Assembly (NCBI GenBank): GCA_015501595.1
Contig: JADNRX010000390.1
Location: forward strand, 1-48,797
Direction of reading: 5' to 3'
From: Hymenopellis radicata
Lineage: Eukaryota > Basidiomycota > Agaricomycetes > Agaricales > Physalacriaceae
DNA length: 48,797 nt
Under the pieces are notes generated by a model. That model made no database searches and was not told the DNA's origin. It was given only the letters and a program-made list of their open reading frames with translations. Positions 44,960-48,797 of this stretch are shown in pieces (positions within the stretch are counted from its first letter, which is position 1; each line of letters opens with the position of its first letter). The translations under genes were made by a program, and so were the position numbers.

Positions 44960-47699
44960 TTAAATTTTTACGTAAATAATGACGCTGTGTTTAGCTCCTC
45001 TCAATGTTGATAAGTCTCTATTTTCTGTCAAAGTTCCATCACGTATGGCCATGGCACCTTGAATACCATCATACGCCCAAATAAATCTATTTGAATCAAT
45101 ATAACGAGCAATAAAGTGACCCATACCTCTAGATATTCCGGGTTCAACAAAATAAATTATTCCTTTTAGTCTATAACGTAAATTCGGAACATGAGTTTCA
45201 GCAGTTAAGTCATATTCGAAATTAAGATTAGGAGAGTTGATTGTGTGGAATACAAGAAATTCGATAGAATTATTTAATGTAATACGAGAAGTAGTTTGTT
45301 CACGACAGCCACAATCACATAAATTCCGTAAAATAGTAAAATGCTGATTTATATGATATTGTATACTTTGGACATTGTTTCTTAAATAAATGCAAGGTGT
45401 GTCTTTTGATCGTAATCTGTAAAGATATCGACAACCTTTTCTGATTTGCATAGGAGTATTATATAATATCATATTCCAAATCTCCATGGCACCTACGCCA
45501 TCTCCAGGATGATAATCGGCATCAATAGTTTCAGTATATCTTTGTTGGATTATAGTACGAATTCTTTCTAATTCTGAGATATTGAATCCAGCTTCTTGGA
45601 CAACATCAGAAATATGAGAGAATTTATTATTAGACCGATTTGTAAAAAATGTTTGAAAATGAACAAGATTTTCCTTACTAATATTTGCTATGATAAATAT
45701 AACTGAATCAAATGTACAGCTATTATTTCTCCAACGAGGACCAGATGGATGTCTTATCAAATCTCTTGACTGTTCATGATCTATAGTGCGTATTTTAGGT
45801 AGTTTTGCAATATTAATTGTAGTAGTTTTCTGTTTTTTAATATTAGTCTTTGTAGTAGATTGTTTCTTCTTTCTTTTATTCTGAGTCTCCAATTTAGGTT
45901 TGTCTACTATTGACCATTTTTCGGTAGGATAAGGAATCTCAGTTGTATAATCACCTTTCCAATGAAGAGCAAAGTGCATATCTTTAGGGGCAGTAATTAT
46001 TTTAAACTTTTTACGATATACATCCATTATTTCATAACGTGTTGTTCCTTTAATAGTTAAAAAGGTGCCATCCTTATCATGATATATTTTATTATTGATA
46101 TCATTTAAAATTTCAAATTCACGAAACTCTTTAAGTAACTCAGGTAATTTTGAGAGGCCACCTGTTACTTTAGTTGTTTGCCAAGTATCTAGAATCAATG
46201 TTCCACTTGCTGTGCGACCTCGTGATAATGCTGTATAAATACCCATATGATCTCGAACATCTTTCAGATGTGCAACATTAATATCTAAACTTTTTCCTTG
46301 TGCAGAATGTATAGTGATTGCGAAATTTAAATCAACATAAGCTTGCTTACGCTTAATATTCATTTCGGTACCATTAGGTAAAAGGACCTTGATAACTTCT
46401 GCAGGTTCACAGGTGATAGGAACAACATTTTCAGGAAGGCCTTCAATATTTGGTTTAACAGGTGGATCTATTAATTCAATAAATAAAGTTTCTATCATTC
46501 TTTGTCCTCGTGATCCAGTTGTTTCATGCCAAGAGTGCACACGACCTTGTTGACTTTTTGTTACACTTAGATCTGTTTGCAATATTCTTCGTATTACTAC
46601 AGGCATCCAATACACAAGCTTAGCTTACCAGGTGAACGACCAGTTGTAGAGCATGATTGTGCCCAAATTGCCTTTTGTAATTTATCTGAGATATCTGTTG
46701 TACGATGTCTTACTTTCTTTCGCTTTTTTGTTCCATCAATATCTTCTGAGCTTACAGGTTGATCTTCTGAAAAGAATTCTACTACTTTTTGATTAGTTTC
46801 ATGTGCAAATCGTATAGCTCCTATTCGATTAAATTCATCACGATAGACATTTTTATAAGTAATTATAGGAATAGAACGGAATTGAGGCTGAGCGATTGAA
46901 CGATCAGCTAGGATAGATTTCTCTTCTAAAGATCGTAAAAAGATAATATCCTCTACAGTGCAAGACTTATATCTCATATTTATTAATGCATTAAGTAAAG
47001 CTTTATCACGAGGACCTGTTATTTGAATTCGCTGAGTTGATCGAAGAATTACAACTGTTGTGAACTGATGCCATAATGCCTTTCCTATAGCCTTTTCTTG
47101 CTTAGTATACTTATCACCCTTATTATCGCTGTCGAAACTTTGAAATAATGACTGATCAAATACAGGTCGTAACTGTCCAAAATCACCAGCAGTTATTATA
47201 TTAAGTCCTCCAAAGGGAATATCAGGCTTGCCTAATGCTTTTGCTAATCGACTACTAATCCTATAGAGGGCGCCACATCCAACCATTGAAATTTCATCAA
47301 TAAAAATATATTTAGTCCCCAAGATAGTTGAGTTGATCTGTGATAGAACTTCGACACCAGCTTCATCTTTATCAAAGAAAGTACTAATTTTTAGAACTGA
47401 ATGATAAGTAGAACCACCATATTGACGGCTGCAGTACCGGTAGGTGCAACAATTAATAATTTATATCGTTCATCTTTTTCAATAAAATAACAAGTTAATG
47501 CTTCTAATACACGTGATTTTCCTGATCCGCCCATTCCACCTATATACATTAAAAGTTGACTAGCAAAAGGATTAGTATTATGATTAATAATAATCCGAAA
47601 TGCTCGCTCTTGTTCACTGTTTAAAGTAAATCTTTTAATAATTTCTGTTTCTAAGTCATTTTCAATTTCTGTAAATATTTCAGTTTTTTTTAGAAACAT
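44960..47699 (-). CDS. Helitron Pif1-family helicase fused to a USP-like peptidase domain (two frame breaks)
   Basis: Helicase motifs run in order on the minus strand. FTLNSEQERAF is motif Q-like, and Walker A is GGMGGSGKSRV at about 47540-47510. Next come LLIVAPTGTAAVN, Walker B YIFIDEISMVG (about 47315), ITAGDFGQLRPVFD, and finally FAITIHSAQGKSLD with GIYTALSRGRT in the terminal ORF (44960-46615). Two one-base breaks, near 47418 and 46607, each fit a GGG read as GG. After a Lys-rich linker (residues 247-263 of the terminal ORF) comes an extra domain of about 260 residues. It has a Cys box (WRNNSCTFDSV, Cys300), CDCGC (433-437) and a His/Asp box (GMGHFIARY, WAYDG; His500 and Asp516), as in USP deubiquitinases. 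The helicase unwinds DNA for rolling-circle transposition. The role of the peptidase domain is unknown. Confidence 0.8.
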
Positions 47700-48797
47700 C
47701 TAATTCTGACTTTTTAGTAATAAGAACTTGTGTAGAAGTTTTGAATTTGTTATTAGTTTAGTAAATGAGGTATTTTCAGTATTACTTTGCTTCATCTCTT
47801 TCGCTTTTCACTTAAAGCTTCATTAGCTAAATTTAATGCTTGACTCCAGGTTTCTTCTTTCTCAGGATGGCTTGCAAGTAATTCAGGACTAAGATTTAGA
47901 TGATTTGCATTATTCACTGCTCTATTCCATCGAGTAGACTCTGTAATAATTGAATGTATTGACTATCTTTTAATTGTGCTATATTTACTACTAACCCTAT
48001 TTCAAGTAAATCACTCTCATAAGATCATTAATTGATAAATCAAGTCCTTCCATTTCTGTAAGTTTTCAGCATATTCTAAATGTGTTATATACTCATCTAA
48101 CTCATTCCATCAGGATCAATAATTTTTTTCTTTTAATTGAGCACGATAATCATCACGAGCGTCGCACATTCATAACGTAGATGAAAATTCTGCATTACTT
48201 GTTTTTGTCGATCTGTAAATTCATATGTTGTGAAACACTGAGACCATGCTTGATCTTCAGTCTTTATCATGACCTTTACGCCAAGGTTTAAAGAAAACTA
48301 GCATAACACAACAGTAATATTCATAGTCTCCAGCATCTTGACGTGGTAAGGGCCCTCCTAAAAATTTGGAATTAAAGCTTTATCTTCAGGTAAATAGTTA
48401 ATATGATGTGTATTATATAGTTCATGATCCTTATGAAATCTATAAATTCCAGGCTTTAATATATTATTATTTTGTGAGATATTTTCTGAAGATGTTTCAG
48501 TATCAGAATCTTCTTCTTCAGATGTTTCAGACTCAGAATCACTATTATTAATTTCTTCATCGTCAGTTTCAATAGAGTCTTCTTCTTCATCAGTATCATC
48601 TTCAGCTTTATTCTTTTTCGATTTCTTCTTAATATTTTTAATAACACATCGTCGTTTAAAATCATATAATGTCATGTGTTCCATCTCAAGGTCGAAACTT
48701 ATAATCGTCAACTAGTGATCGTGCTACAATTCGTCCTTTTACTTTCTCAAAATAACCTTAGCTCCTTTTCCTTCAGTAGCATTTGTAGGATCTATCT
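47700..48797 (-). pseudogene. N-terminal part of the Helitron protein, frame broken repeatedly
   Basis: Pieces in several frames match the block between the Rep and helicase domains of Helitron proteins. They include KGRIVARSLVDDYKFRP and MEHMTLYDFKRRC (about 48770-48640), then an acidic low-complexity insert (Asp/Glu/Ser-rich, about 48620-48480) and GIYRFHKDHELYNTHHIN. Next are GPLPRQDAGDYEYYCCVM and LVFFKPWRKGHDK (about 48355-48270), WSQCFTTYEF, and CDARDDYRAQL (about 48170-48130). Farther downstream, RWNRAVNNANHLNLSPELLA leads up to the helicase start. At least four frame changes are present, one of which fits loss of two A in an A run. Whether these are decay or sequence errors is open. 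Confidence 0.65.

Larger units (their letters stand above)
44905..48797 (-). mobile_element. Helitron-like element, 3' part, continues past the right edge
   Basis: The DNA becomes abruptly A+T-rich from about 44935 and remains so to the window end. It encodes, on the minus strand, the typical parts of a Helitron protein: the block after the Rep domain, then a Pif1-family helicase. The 3' terminus in element orientation is marked by a GC-rich palindrome (44909-44928) close to the junction with host DNA, as in Helitrons. The exact end is not fixed, because I do not see a canonical CTRR end next to the hairpin; the junction is somewhere in 44897-44908. The Rep domain and the 5' TC end lie beyond 48797. 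The element lies antisense to the TLC gene it interrupts. Confidence 0.75.

Noticed and set aside
48358..48711. Acidic 117-codon ORF as an independent nuclear protein
   Set aside because: Its ends match the conserved region of Helitron proteins; the acidic stretch is an insert within that protein.
1..48797. CRISPR arrays, operons, riboswitches and bacterial signals
   Set aside because: None seen. The window is eukaryotic, with spliceosomal introns in most genes.

Overview
The window reads as a gene-dense chromosome segment of a basidiomycete fungus, most likely an agaricomycete. The evidence is many genes with short (about 45-60 nt) GT-AG introns, F-box proteins of the agaricomycete type, MYND-finger proteins, DUF6535 membrane-protein relics and a GPI-anchored 'macrofage activating glycoprotein'. 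Genes lie on both strands, with TATA boxes often about 50-125 nt upstream of the start codon.

Layout. 1-3.6 kb is degraded: a partial minus-strand gene leaves the left edge, and one hypothetical gene sits among relics, including DUF6535-family pieces and a duplicated block. 4.1-5.5 kb is the secreted glycoprotein. 5.5-8.5 kb shows nothing I can support. 8.5-15.5 kb holds an F-box protein, a relic resembling an amidohydrolase C-terminus, a PP2C phosphatase, a second F-box gene and an aldo-keto reductase. 15.7-24.3 kb holds a relic of a TLC-gene paralogue, an isochorismatase-like hydrolase, a divergent pair of MYND genes, a C2H2/RING protein and a dual-specificity-type tyrosine phosphatase. 24.3-31.2 kb holds a degraded zinc-finger-like gene, a MoCo-sulfurase-like PLP enzyme, a small secreted sugar-binding-like protein and a transporter-like relic. 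31.4-40.8 kb holds the vesicle tether USO1, a non-LTR retrotransposon relic, a membrane-anchored TAP-like peptidase and a sugar transporter. 42.2-44.9 kb is a TLC-domain membrane protein gene cut short by a strikingly A+T-rich Helitron-like element that fills the rest of the window, on the minus strand.

Two observations stand out. (1) The Helitron helicase carries, after its last helicase motif, a domain with a Cys box and a His box like those of USP-type deubiquitinases. Its base composition is quite unlike the host, and it interrupts a host gene whose missing 3' part should lie beyond the right edge. (2) At least fifteen otherwise intact genes or conserved blocks are broken by single missing bases, mostly within short homopolymers. 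That pattern fits uncorrected long-read assembly errors better than gene decay, so many apparent frameshifts here should not be read as pseudogenes until checked. The genes do not form one pathway; this is ordinary fungal gene order interrupted by transposon relics.
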